A DNA stretch of 64,000 bases from assembly GCA_963575745.1 (NCBI GenBank), contig CAUYUJ010015276.1:84501-148500 (forward strand). The letters run 5' to 3'. Position numbers and translations under genes: made by a program. Each line of letters starts with the position of its first letter. The stretch's first letter is position 1. Positions 1 through 9,699 of the stretch are shown in pieces. The notes beneath the pieces were generated by a model. It had not been told where the DNA came from and made no database searches. It saw only the letters and a list, made by a program, of their open reading frames with translations. The stretch is from Prorocentrum cordatum. Its lineage: Eukaryota > Sar > Dinophyceae > Prorocentrales > Prorocentraceae.

Positions 1-888
1 CCGCGCCCGCGCCCCTTCCGCCCCTCCCGCCGATTACCTTCTCCGCCCATCCACCGCGCCTTCGCGGCATTGCCCTCGTCGCCGCCCCGCCCGCGCGGCC
101 CGCGCCGCAGGCCGTCGCCGTCGGCGTAGGCGAGGCGGAGGTCGCGCGCCCGCGCGGAGCGCGCCGCGGGCGCATGCTTCGCCGCGGCTGGGGCGCGGGA
201 GCGCTGCGAGCGCTCGATTGCCTGCAGGCAAGGAAACAGTTTCCCATCGGTTGGTGCCCCCTTTTGCCGCGCCCTGCACCCATGTTGCGCGCTTCGGTGC
301 GCGCCTGCCACCGCGTCCCCGTGGGACTTAGCAACTTGCCCATGAGCCCTCGCCGCGTCGTTTCTGGGGGGGCCCTGCGGGCGCCCCGCGATTTCCCATC
401 AGGTGCTCAGCGGTCCTGCGGGGGCCCCTTCGTAGCGTTTCCAATGAATTTGGTTCGGCCCTGCGGGGCGCCGTCGACGCGGGTTTCAGCGGCAGCTTCA
501 AGACGCGCGTAGATCTGTTGGCGATGGAAATACACGACGCGTCGTTCACGATTCCCGTCGCCCTGGTTTTGCCCGCGGCCCCTGGGGCAGCGAGGTTCCC
601 GCGAGGGCCCCGTAATCGTTATTCGGGGAGAGGGGGGAAGGGTGCATGGGGGCGGCGGAGGGGAGGGGGGGGGGCTCATGAGGGCGCATATAGCAGGGTT
701 CGGGGGAGCGCGGACGGCGCGGGCAGGCAGAGGGGGGGGGGGGGCGGAGAGGCGGACGGAGGCAAGAACGGCGACGACGCGGGGAGCTGGCGGGGGGCGG
801 GAGGCTGGCGGAGCACGGTCAGCAGGAGAGGGGGAATGGGGCAAAGAGAGGGAGATAGCGAGTCATCGCCATCATCCACGCCATGACA
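1..888. other. GC-rich spacer, no supported gene
   Basis: Open frames exist on both strands but they overlap, are dominated by Arg/Ala/Pro/Gly and show no domain, so I treat them as composition effects. A purine-rich tract of G runs and GGA-like steps occupies roughly 630-860. The last bases lead into the spliced-leader-like sequence at 889. Confidence 0.5.
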
Positions 889-910
889 TCCGTAGCCATT
901 TCGGCTGGGC
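889..910 (+). other. Degenerate spliced-leader-like sequence upstream of the first gene
   Basis: The stretch begins TCCGTAGCCATTT, as the dinoflagellate spliced leader does, then has C for T, keeps GGCT and diverges over the last four bases. Seventeen or so of 22 positions match. It lies 74 bases upstream of the ATG at 984 in the sense orientation, where a relic leader inherited by a retroposed mRNA would be. It could be chance. The gene downstream seems to have introns, which argues against simple retroposition unless they were gained later. Confidence 0.35.
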
Positions 911-983
911 GACAGGCATCGCCGTCGCGCAGGGCGGCCTGCTGGCCGACTAGACCCCCTGTCGCTATTTACACCGCTCCGCC

Positions 984-2282
984 ATGTCACACATTGTCGC
1001 GGCTTGCCGCCAGATATTGGATCACATGGCCGTCTCCATCGAGACAATAGGGTCGGCCGATCTCGACCACGGGACGGCGATGCTCAGGGAGTCGCTCGGG
1101 GCCGTGGGCGGCCTCGCAGTCGCCAACGCAACTAGAATCCTCTCCATGCTGAACGGCTCGGCGCTCGGCGGCGAGCAGAAGCGCACCGTCGCGGGCATCG
1201 CCAACGGCAAGGTCGCTCTGTCGGGCCGCCCGCGCAGCGCTGGCCTCCCAGATCGCCAGAAGACTCAGGATTGCGTGACGTGGTGCAACTACCTGACGCA
1301 GGAGCTGCGTCTGAACTTTGGTAGCTGCGCCCCGCGGGCTTCCACGCGGCACGGCGCTGGGGCGTGGAGCGAGGAGAGCGGGTGGACGCGGGCGGGGCCA
1401 CGGCGCGCGGGGGCGCAGCCCTTCGCGGTTCTGCCCCGCCCCCCCCCCCCACCCCCCCCCCCCCCGCACTCCGCCCTTGCCCTCGCTCGCCGCTCCCCCC
1501 CCCCCCCCCCCCCCCCATCCCTGCAGGACCTCTGGGAAAAGGTGATGGACCCGCGCGTGCCCTGGGCCACGGTGCTTCAGCGCATTGCGGCCAGGTGCGA
1601 TGACATCGGCCTGTCCAGCCCGAACGAGAAGACCACGCTGGCAATGTGGGTGACGTTCCTTGCGCGCAGGCCCCCACCCGAGTCGCACGGCCAGGCGGCG
1701 CCAGACGAGGCGCTGCGCAAGGAGAACGAGATCGCGAACGAGCTCTACCTCCTCAGGTCGCGGCTCAGGCTCGAGCACCACGGCAAGCTGCTCCGCTACC
1801 CGACCGACCCCCGAGATTTGCAACAGCAGAACCCGTCACTGTGGAGGGCGGCTTACCCCGCCGACGGGCCCGTGGCGAGCAAGGTAAGCACCCTCTCGAT
1901 TGACCTGATGATCTCGAGACTCCCGTGCCGCACGACACAATCGACAGTGAGGGCAGCCAGCGTCGCGGCGCCGCCGCGGAGGTCCAGTCGGTTCGCACTG
2001 GCCGTGGGCCCCCAGCTGCAGTCAGCTCTCGCGCCGAATTACAGCCAGCCGTTGCTGCAGCAACCGGTCCACCCGCAGCTGCACCACGCGCAGCACCCTG
2101 TGCACTGGCCGCCGCAGGGCGCGCCGCAGCCGCACGGCAGCGCCCCCGCTGCACCGCTGGTCAGCGCGGCGCAGGCATCCCCGCCACATGGCGGGCCCCC
2201 CTCGCCAGCCGAGGGCCAGCTGTCCACGCCAGGACGTCGGCGGCCGCGGGGCAATTTGGGGGTCACCCCCCTGCTTGATTAA
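984..2282 (+). CDS. Hypothetical protein, probably three exons
   Basis: I do not recognise the family. The start is the first ATG after a short leader. Exon 1 (984 to about 1328) encodes a helical, mildly hydrophobic segment. A C-rich insert follows, ending in CTGCAG at 1526. A GC donor at 1329 gives an in-frame 198-nt intron, whereas the GT at 1321 gives the wrong phase. Exon 2 (1527-1883) encodes a helical region with DLWEKVMDP and a charged ENEIANELYLL stretch. A strong donor (GTAAGC at 1884) pairs with CTGCAG at 2021 in phase 0. Exon 3 (2022-2282) is Gln/Pro/His-rich and likely disordered. Both introns are multiples of three without stops, so retention would also give protein. The antisense frame is also open through high GC, but the helical exons favour this strand. 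Confidence 0.55.
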   Translation: MSHIVAACRQILDHMAVSIETIGSADLDHGTAMLRESLGAVGGLAVANATRILSMLNGSALGGEQKRTVAGIANGKVALSGRPRSAGLPDRQKTQDCVTWCNYLTQELRLNFGSCAPRASTRHGAGAWSEESGWTRAGPRRAGAQPFAVLPRPPPPPPPPPHSALALARRSPPPPPPPSLQDLWEKVMDPRVPWATVLQRIAARCDDIGLSSPNEKTTLAMWVTFLARRPPPESHGQAAPDEALRKENEIANELYLLRSRLRLEHHGKLLRYPTDPRDLQQQNPSLWRAAYPADGPVASKVSTLSIDLMISRLPCRTTQSTVRAASVAAPPRRSSRFALAVGPQLQSALAPNYSQPLLQQPVHPQLHHAQHPVHWPPQGAPQPHGSAPAAPLVSAAQASPPHGGPPSPAEGQLSTPGRRRPRGNLGVTPLLD

Positions 2283-2757
2283 GTATTACATGCGCTTGGC
2301 AACTCGACAGATAGCGTTCGCATTCCTCGCGGGCCCGCTGGGCCCCCGATGGGAACATGTTATGTTATGTATTACATGTCTATGGTGTAGATTTCCACCC
2401 TTATCATTGTAGCACGTAGTATGTCGCTTGACGCCGTTAATGCATAGTGCTTTCTGCAGTGCCCCAAAATGCAACGATGGACCATGCTAGTTCCGAGCCC
2501 CGTCCGCTCCTAGCTTTCTTGCGGCATCGACTTGGGTTCAAGAGTTGCGCGTGCTTCTTTGGCCCCATATCGAATGAACGCGACAACGTCGGCCCATCGT
2601 CGGATTCGAATGGTAATTCTGCCCCTACCGATAACTTTTGTTTCATGGGATATCCCAACTATAAGTCCCCGCTAGCTTGTTCGATCGCCGCCCTCGCCTT
2701 CTCGCCGCCCTGGCCGTCGCCAGCCCCAGCTCCCTGACCGCGAGGACGGGCGCCCGC
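2283..2757. other. Spacer between the first two genes
   Basis: It is less GC-rich than its surroundings, with short ATGTTATGT-like repeats near 2355. I see no gene. It probably holds the 3' end of the upstream gene and the leader of the next. Confidence 0.4.
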
Positions 2758-2759
2758 AG

Positions 2760-3394
2760 TTGGCGACGGCGCTGGCGCTGCCTCCGCGGAGAAGACCGAC
2801 CCCCCGATGAAAGCCAAAAGGTTGATGGCGGAGATGGCCCGAGAGTTCGAGGCCGTCATCGGCAAGGAGCGCCGCGGGGAGGGCGACTGCGACGAGGGCG
2901 AAGGCGACGACGACGCGGGCGCCGCCCACGTGGCCAAGCGCCCCGCGGGCAAGGTCAAGGGCATGAAGGGCGGCAAGGGCAAATGCGGCATGAAGGGCAA
3001 GAGGGGCAAGAAGGCCGTGATTAAGCGCCCCGCCGCCCGCGGGGCCGAGGCCATATCGCCCCTGCAGTTCCCTGGCGCGCCGAAGGCGCCCGTGGCGCCC
3101 ATGGAGTTCCGCGGCTTCAGGAGTGGAAAAGCTTGTCGGCCATTTGCCGCCCGTCCTTTGCTTCGCCCCCCCAACCCAGTTTACATTTTCAGCCCCCGAG
3201 CCGCGGGGCAAGCCTTTCGCGCCTGCTTGCTCGGAATTTCTGGGCAGCGGTTCTACACGAGCGCGCCCGCTATGCGGTGGAGAGCGTTGCGCCAGGGGGA
3301 GCGGGTGGACACGGGTTTTTCGTTCAAGGGGGTCGAGCAGGCTGCCAGGGCATCGTGGAAGTCCCTTGTGCGCTACATCACAGCCAAACCATGA
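2760..3394 (+). CDS. KRPAA-linker protein with conserved C-terminal dinoflagellate domain (partial 5' end)
   Basis: The reading frame holds an acidic helical start (KAKRLMAEMAREFEAVIG), a Lys/Gly-rich linker containing KRPAG and IKRPAA, then PGAPKAPVAPMEF and a C-terminal block with YTSAP, WRALRQGERVD, FSFKG and WKSLVRYI. Linkers of KRPA type followed by a short domain with YTS, a W-R pair and a closing W-x2-L are familiar to me from dinoflagellate predicted proteins, and their function is unknown. The first two parts and the C-terminal domain are separated by 117 nt with GC at 3131 and CTGGGCAG ending at 3247. Removing it joins GFRSGK to RFYTS in phase 0. The segment is also open without splicing. 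An acceptor at 2759 suggests an upstream exon. The first ATG in the frame is at 2807. Confidence 0.55.
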
Positions 3395-3699
3395 GTTCGG
3401 CACGGGGGTCGGGGCATACACGCGCGGTCCGCATGCGACCAGGCAAGTGCGACAATCAGGGCCCATAGGGGGAGGGCCACGCAGCTAGGAGGCGTTGTTC
3501 CGCGAGTTTGCGCAGACAATCGCCCTCGCCGCCATCGTCGCTGTCGCAGCCGTCGTCGCCGTCACTCGCGGGAGGCTTCGCCCCTCATCGTCATCATCGC
3601 AGGCTTCGCCCCTTCATCACCATCATCGCCGCTGTTGCACTGATCATCAGCGTCGCAGTGGCCATCTTCATCTTCGACGAGGCTGAAAGTACACTCTTA
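3395..3699. other. Spacer with degenerate CGTCATCGTC repeats
   Basis: Between about 3530 and 3680 the sequence is a degenerate mixture of CGTCGC and CATCATC steps. No gene is supported. Small ORFs here are His/Ser/Arg-rich repeat translations. Confidence 0.45.
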
Positions 3700-4078
3700 T
3701 GGCCCCATAGCCCCACAGGCCTATAGCCCTATTATCATATAGCCCTATAGCCCCATGGCCATATTGCCCCAGCCCTAGCACTACAGCACTTTAGCCTCGT
3801 AGCCCTATAGCCCTATTGCCCAAGTGCCGCATGGCCCTATAGCCCTTTAGCCCTATAGGCCTATAGGCCTATAACCCTATAGCCATATAGCCCTACAGCC
3901 CTGTAGCCCTATAACCCCATCGCCCCATAACCCTATATCGCTATAGCCCTATAGCCGTATAGGCCGATAACCCTATAGACCTATAGTCTTATAGCCCTGT
4001 GACCTTATAGCCCAATCGCCCAATGGCCCAATATCCCAATAGCCTTACAGCCCCATAGCCCTGTAGCCCTATAGCCCT
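3700..4078. repeat. Degenerate tandem array of TATAGCCC
   Basis: About 380 bases consist of variants of the 10-12 base unit TATAGCCCTA, such as CCATAGCC, CCTGTAGCC and GGCCTATAGG. Unit length drifts, as expected of an old minisatellite. It is not a plain CCCTAAA-type telomere repeat. Confidence 0.85.
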
Positions 4079-4899
4079 GAGCGCATCACGTGCGATTGTT
4101 CTCGCCGTTCGTCGCTCTCTCAGGGTGGGGAAAAGAGACCGTGCGGGGCCACCGCGGGTGGCGAGAGCGTCGAAACCATGCGACTTGTTCTGTGAGGCGA
4201 AGCCATCACGATTCGAGAAACTACGAGGGGAGACGCCTCTGTGGCTCAAGATGGGGATTTATTGGCATGGGCTGAGATGGGATGTTCTGGTCAGGCGTAA
4301 CTGTCTGTAAGTGTTTGTAACTCTTTGCGCTTCGTTAGAGGTCGTTCGCGGCCGCCCTGTAAGTGTTCCTAAGTTGTTGCAAGTTGGTTGTGGTTTTGGT
4401 CCACGGGCGGTCATAACTGAACTTACTAAGTCTGGTAAGCCGCAGCAAGTGTGTTAGTAACTCTGTGGAGTTATAAGTCGTTTAAGAAAATCTACCGATC
4501 TGGTGGCACGCCTTACTTGTGTTATAACTAGAGTTAGATAACATATAAGTTATGTTTTATGTTCGGTACGCCGAACGACGCATGACGTTGGGCTCCCCTG
4601 GGGCTTCTTGGGGGGCTCTTGGGGGTCCCTTGGGGCGGGAGGGGGGGTAGTCGATTGCAGCCCCCCCTCGGAGGCCACGATCCTCGTGAGAGGTGGTGAA
4701 AAATAGCCTCCCCCCTGGGGATCTCCCGAGACCCAGCCGGGGATCGGCCGGGGTATTTTTTCGCCCGGGCCCCCCCAGGGGCCGCCCCGCGCGCGCGAAG
4801 TAGACATATTGTTAAGTAGTTACCGGAGATCTTAGCACGCCTCTAACCCGTTGGGCCGGCGAATTTAATGTTCATCACTGTCACCACATGAATTGGGAT
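4079..4899. other. Spacer, no supported gene
   Basis: There is a more AT-rich segment (4270-4560) with GTAAGTGTTTGTAACT-like repetition and a G/C-run segment (4590-4800). The only sizeable ORF (minus, 4550-4807) is Pro/Gly-rich and follows the C/G runs. I see no gene. Confidence 0.4.
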
Positions 4900-5140
4900 A
4901 GTATGGCGTGGGGTGTTCTGTGGCACCATGTTTTGACATGATATGTTGGAAAAGGTTATGTTACGGTACGCTCTGTTCGGTCATTTTGTGTTCTGTCGTG
5001 TTCGTCGTCGCTATGCTCTGCTGTCGTCTTGTGATATGTTATGCTATGTTATGTTATGCTGTGGCATGGTAAGACCTGGTCTGTCAGGGTGTGTTCTGTT
5101 ATGCTCGGTTCTGTGATGCTCTGTTGTGCTATGTCGTGCT
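4900..5140. repeat. Degenerate TGTTATG / TCTGTTATGC repeat
   Basis: Short units of the type TATGT, TGTTATGC and CTGTTGTGC recur in irregular order for about 240 bases. No coding signal is seen. Confidence 0.6.
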
Positions 5141-5390
5141 CGTCGAGGGCGCGAGGCGGGACCGTCCAATTAGCTTGGGGTCCTAGCGGCCGCGGTATGT
5201 AGGGCGGGGTTAGTCTGGCGCGAGGCGTTTGTGGTTGTTTTCTTTGGTTCGCGTTTGTTGTTCTGTGTTTATGGTATTGCTGTTTGAACAACTCGGGTCA
5301 ACTCGGGGTTTGGACGGCCGCGGTAGGACCCCCCAACCGCTCGGGTGGGAGACACAGTGTTGTCTGGGGCGCGAGCGGGTCGAGGGTGGG

Positions 5391-5599
5391 GAGGAGGAGG
5401 AGGAGGAGGAGGAGGAGGAGGGGGAGGGGGAGGAGGAGGAGGAGGAGGAGGAGGAGGAGGAGGGGAGGAGAGGAGGAGAGGAGGAGGAGGAGGAAGGAGG
5501 AGGAGGAGGCGGAGGAGGAGGAGGGAGGAGGAGGAGAGGAGGAGGAGAGGAGGAGGAGGGAGGAGGCGCAGAGGAGGAGGAGGAGGAGGAGGAGGAGGC
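5391..5599. repeat. (GGA)n microsatellite
   Basis: About 200 bases of GAG/GGA triplets with a few interruptions. The long Glu-, Gly- or Arg-rich ORFs across it on both strands are translations of the repeat and are not annotated as genes. Confidence 0.9.
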
Positions 5600-5614
5600 T
5601 AGGGGAGAGGCAGA

Positions 5615-5720
5615 GGCTCCTGAGAAGCACCCGTGCCTTTCAGACTGCATTCTTAGAGTGCGCGGGCCCTGTCTGGGGAGCAGCCTGCTTCGGAGAAGCC
5701 CTCCCCCCTCCCCCTACCCC
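5615..5720. repeat. Dispersed repeat, copy 1
   Basis: The segment with GAAGCACCC, GCGCGGGCC, GAGCAGCCTGCTTC and GAAGCCCTCCC, then a C-rich tract and GCGCGCCGCCA, corresponds in the same order to 7365-7502. It follows a G-rich tract in both places. Confidence 0.45.
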
Positions 5721-5754
5721 CGTCTGCGCGCCGCCAGATGTTGGTGGGGCGCGA

Positions 5755-5905
5755 GGGGGGGGGGGGGCGAGCGTGTCGCGGGTGGGTTGCGCGTCGGTCG
5801 CGCGCTGGTCGCGGGCGGGTTGCGTGGGGGGTCGCTGGTGGGTCGCGAGGGGTCAGTCGTGGGGTGGCCGCCGGCAGGCTGCGGGTGGGTCGTGGGCGAC
5901 GCCTA
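5755..5905. repeat. GTCGCGGGTGGG-type minisatellite, short copy
   Basis: GGGTTGCG, GGTCGCG and GGTGGGTCGTGGG units alternate here. The same type of unit forms the longer array at 54815-55043. Confidence 0.55.
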
Positions 5906-5911
5906 CGGTGG

Positions 5912-6078
5912 AGTCGGGCCTGTCCCTTTACAGGTGGGATTACCAAAAAACAGTCCAAAAATCGTCTGGGGACGATTATTTTGTATTGTTGTATCATTGT
6001 GGGATATTTGTGGGGCATAATTAGGGTATGTGTTATCTTTCGTCCAGAAACCGCCTGTAGGGGGACAGGCCCGACCTA
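5912..6078. mobile_element. MITE of the TTAA/GTCGGGCC family, copy 1
   Basis: The left end reads AGTCGGGCCTGTCCC followed by TTTACAGGTGGG. The right end is its reverse complement (GGGGGACAGGCCCGACCT), giving terminal inverted repeats of about 30 bases around an AT-richer core. Copies 2-4 lie at 25106, 28191 and 28542. It has no coding capacity. Confidence 0.8.
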
Positions 6079-6486
6079 AGACTGCGGTAGGTTCGTGCGG
6101 CGTTGGCGCGCCAGCGATGCCAGCGACGTGGAAGTACCGAGGGACACGGTAATACCACGTGGAACCGAAGGAGTTAAGTTTTGAACGATCGGGGCGAATG
6201 ATCGTTTCGGTGTCAAGATTTTGTGCGTGCGCCGACGCCGCACAAGCCTACCGTACAACACAAACAGTAAACGACAGAATTCATCATCGCGCAAGCCCAC
6301 TTCAGGCACGCACGTGGTGTAAGACCGTTCGGCCCCCTGCCTCGGACGAGGCCGAGAGAGGCCTGGAAAGGGTTCGTTTCCTCCAGTCGGAGGTTCTGAC
6401 GGATAAGCGGTAACGAGGGAAGCGTGGGGGTTTTGATTCTGGGATGTTGGGGTGTTTCTGTGCCAAAAGGGGTAAGTATTTAGCTT
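6079..6486. other. Spacer, no supported gene
   Basis: ORFs on both strands overlap each other and show no domain or biased composition that separates them from chance. Confidence 0.35.
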
Positions 6487-6603
6487 CGCTCGGACATGTG
6501 CGTTTTTGTCTCGACAGGGACCATCGATGAGCATTCTGGGCCATCTTGGAAAACAACCGAGATCGAAAAATGCATTGGGAATGGACGTACAAGCGATGTC
6601 GAG
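6487..6603 (+). repeat. About 120-bp dispersed repeat, copy 1
   Basis: It contains GCTCGGACATGTGCGTTTTT, AGGGACCATCGATGAGCAT and a terminal AATGGACGTACAAGCGATG. The same ordered blocks occur at 31805-31930 and 32217-32341. The T run and ATGGACGT motif are the best conserved parts. Confidence 0.65.
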
Positions 6604-7364
6604 AGTATAGGCCCTGGGCCCGAGGAGGGGGCCAGGGTTCAGCGAGTTTGGTCAGGGGGGGCTACATTATTGGAAGGCAAGGCGGTTCTCACATGATCTC
6701 ATGCCTTTGGAGAAGCTGTCTTTCTGGCCTTCGAGCATCTAAGATGCGCCGTGTCATGCGACAAACCAGAGGCGCCAGCGTGTGGATAAACATGGTGCGA
6801 CCTTGGTGCCTTGAAGGTGGGCAGCTGGGAATTCTGCAATCTTGGATGTCTGCCACTGTTGTCTTTCGCACGTCTTTGCGTCCAATCGTGCCTCCCTGTC
6901 GACTTAGCGTCAGGCGCATCCTCAATGGATTTGCTCCGTGACCGTACTAGCGTTTTGTCTCACTTGCCTCCGGCATCAGTCTCTCCGCCGGATTGGGCGA
7001 TGAAGTCTAGATTCCTGTAGGGAGTGCCATGGTCAGTGCATGTTGAAGGCCAATCGGAAGGTTTGGTCTGTTTCAATTTGTACATCTCTTTGGCCGCAGG
7101 ACCTTGGCAGAACATGCTTGTGTTGCGATTGCAGTCGTGCCGGTGTTCCTTCGCGGGGTGAAGATGGATTCTCGACCATAATTGCTGACATTCTGTCAGT
7201 GGTCGGAGGCCACATGCGAACCCTACCCCACCACCCCACGATTTCTAAGGGGGGAGGTGGGGTTTACTTCGCTCGGAAGGTCCCGAACGAAGCGGACCCC
7301 AATTCCCTCTACAGAAACTCTGGGGTGGTGGGTCAGCCACGCGCAGAGGGGGATGGGGGGAGGG
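6604..7364. other. Spacer, no supported gene
   Basis: A + strand ORF at 7040-7426 has a fairly ordinary amino-acid mixture with some cysteines, but no recognisable domain and a weak start context. I do not call it. G runs occur near 7240 and 7345. Confidence 0.35.
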
Positions 7365-7502
7365 GGGAGGGCTTCTTAGAAGCACCCCTGCTTCTTAGAA
7401 GCCGCGGGCCTTCTCTATGGATGTAAGTCCAGCGCCTTCTAAGAAGCAGCCTCCTTCTAAAAAGCCCACCGCCCTCCCTCCACCCCCTTGTGCGCGCCGC
7501 CA
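7365..7502. repeat. Dispersed repeat copy 2 with GCTTCTTAGAAGC palindromes
   Basis: The palindrome GCTTCTTAGAAGC occurs in close succession, followed by the related CCTTCTAAGAAGC and CCTTCTAAAAAGC. The order of blocks matches 5615-5720, where the palindromes have decayed. Confidence 0.5.
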
Positions 7503-7856
7503 AAATTCTGGGGTGGGGGGGGGGGCAGGGCTCGCACGTGGCTTTCTCTAAGGGGGGAGGCCGGTGCAGTTCTGCACTGGGAGATTGAGGAGAGCCTGCG
7601 GGGCGGGTCGGCCGGGAGGGGGCCGTGCCTCGGGAGTTGGCCCGCAGTCCCGGTGGCCATGGAGGAGGAGGACGACGACGAACAGGAAGCTCAGGAGCGA
7701 AAGAAGGACGTACACGTACATGAATCCACGTTGTTTTCGAGATTTCGCATTCGGCGAATATTCGTATCACGCGGCCGGTCTCGCGGGTCAAGGGGCCGTG
7801 TTCATGTGAATAGTTGGGCGCGTACGTCCTTTGTGGGCTCCCTAGAAGCGGCATGC

Positions 7857-8057
7857 TTAGGGGAACAAACATTGACATAAGCATAAAAACTCGGAGGTCC
7901 GCGCGGATTTCTCGGATCGGCGCTGGGGCCCCCCGGCGGCGCCTCCGGCGCCGCCCCTGACGCGCTCCGCGCGCTAGGGAGGGGGGTCCAGCGCCGATCC
8001 GAGAAATCCGCGCGGAAACTCAGAGTTTTTATGTTTATGTCACTTTTGTTCCCCTAA
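7857..8057. mobile_element. Foldback element / MITE with about 75-bp inverted arms
   Basis: The element begins TTAGGGGAACAAA and ends with the reverse complement, TTTGTTCCCCTAA. The arms continue inward through GACATAAGCATAAAAACTC and TCCGCGCGGATTTCTCGG with few mismatches, then through GATCGGCGCTGG. They enclose a GC-rich centre of about 50 bases. Total length is about 200 bases. There is no ORF of note. I could not assign clear target-site duplications. Confidence 0.85.
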
Positions 8058-8078
8058 TGCTGGCGCATACAGTGGAGT

Positions 8079-8226
8079 CCCGTGCCAAGAAACACCCTGC
8101 TTGCCTCCGGGGTGCCATGGTTTTCTTGGGTCTCGATGGTTCTGCTTCGGAAACGCGCAGCGTTCCCGCACCACACATCAATGGCCGTCCTGGGATCTCA
8201 GGGTTGGGTTTCTTGCTTCTTGTGGG
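8079..8226 (+). repeat. Dispersed repeat shared with 25331-25443
   Basis: GCCAAGAAACACCCTGCTTG, GGGTGCC and GTTGGGTTTCTTG occur in the same order at both places. Here the repeat lies just right of a foldback element; the other copy lies just right of a MITE. Confidence 0.6.
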
Positions 8227-8229
8227 CGG

Positions 8230-9130
8230 GCCTCAATTGGATTCGACCCTGTTGGGGGCCTCTTTGGTGTGTCTCACTCCTCAGGCTGTCTTGGAGGCCT
8301 TCCTGGGTCGTATTCGGGCGCTTTAGGGCCCGTCTTGGATGGTTCTTGGGCCGTCTTGGGGCCATTTTGGGGCCGTGCTAGGGGGCGTTTGGGGCCGTTT
8401 TGGGGCTCTCTCGGGCTTCTCTTGCGGCTCGGTGGGGCCACTTGGAGGTAGTTTTGGGGCCTCAGAGGCTAATCGTAAGCGAAAGTGCAAACCGGCAACA
8501 TGGATATCGAGGGTATCGTGTGCCGTCTTGAGGCCATCTGGAGCCATCGTCTGGAGGCCATCTGAGCCGTCCTGGGGCCAAATTGAATTATTGTGAGGCC
8601 ATCTTGAGGTCTGCTTGCGGCCTCTTGGTGTTATCTTGAGGTCCTCTTGGGCAGTCTCCCAAACCTGGTGCACGCATTGGGCTGGTGGGGTTACGCGAGG
8701 GGTTGGTGGAATGTCCTGCACGACATAGGGCCCGCAGAAGAGCCGCCTCAGTGAGCACGCTGAGCCGTCTTGGAGGTCTTTTGGGCAGTATTGGAACATT
8801 CTTGATGCAGTCGTGGGGGGTGACGGGGCGATCTTTAGGCTGTGTTGCAGTCCTCTTGGTCTCATCCTGGGCTCTCTTTGGCCATGTAAGGGCCACCTTG
8901 AAACAGTAGAGGCCTCGGGCGCGAAAGGGCGATACGGCAACACTGCATTTAGTTCCTGATGCGTTCAAGGATTTGGGCATCTTCGGAGGCTGTCTCTTGG
9001 GACAACTTTGGGGACCTCTTGGGGCGGCTTTGACAAGATTGGGGCCTCGTGATGGCTATCTTGAGCCATACGAGGCTCTCCCGCGGAAGGTTAGAGGCCA
9101 TATTGGGGCATCTTGGGCCACTTGGGTTGT
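8230..9130. repeat. Degenerate repeats of GGCCATCTTGGGG type
   Basis: Variants such as GGCCGTCTTGGGG, GGCCATTTTGGGG and GGCCTCTTGG recur every 15-40 bases. Similar material fills 9700-10220 and, in the opposite orientation, 33190-33430, 38600-39140 and 50030-50280. The ORFs across it have no supporting features. Confidence 0.6.
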
Positions 9131-9699
9131 CATGAGGCAAGTTTACATATTCAATAGGCCGACTTGGAGACAGATCGGACGCGCAAGGGACATGCAATCT
9201 TCACATCTGAATGTATTGGTGGGGGTCCCCGAGCCCCCCTCCGCCAATACCAGCTAGCCAATCAGCCAGCACGGCATCGAAACAAGTTCCGCCAAGACGT
9301 ATTACACGGCACAACATTTGCAGGGGGGGCGTTGTATTGTTGTCGATTCGCGTATCATCACCAGCCACGGATGTCGTCTGGGTGTGCTTGTCGGTCTAGT
9401 TCGTCTCTGACGGTGCTGTTTGCCGGACTCACACCGAGCGGTCGACCTCTGCGTGTTTATGGTCGCGCCGCCGCGCCATTTTGGCTGCGCATATTTGCTG
9501 GTCGCCACCGGGATTTCCAACGCCACCGGGTTTGGGAGTATCGGTCCTGGCTCTCCTCCTGAGTGGTTGCCCGCTCGCTCGCTTCGCTTGCCTTTCTTTT
9601 CCTGCTGCCTAGTCGTGGCCCGACTTGTGTTCGGACGGCTTTCGACCCGCCTCGCGAGCCTGTTGACCAAAAGTCGAATCACCAGCCCATCTAGACATG
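9131..9699. other. Spacer, no supported gene
   Basis: A + strand ORF starting at 9420 runs through it into the repeats beyond 9700, without a domain. CCATTTTGGCT at 9476-9486 matches 11 bases of the spliced leader, but the flanks do not match. I treat that as chance. Confidence 0.35.

Noticed and set aside
3700-4078. Telomere repeat
   Set aside because: The unit is TATAGCCC-like with drifting length, not CCCTAAA or a close variant, and it is internal.
5229-6024. Long + strand ORFs rich in Glu, Gly and Arg
   Set aside because: They translate the GGA microsatellite in different frames and have no unique domain.
9476-9486. CCATTTTGGCT, an 11-base match to the spliced leader
   Set aside because: Flanking bases do not match, and similar CCATTTTGG steps are common in the nearby repeats.
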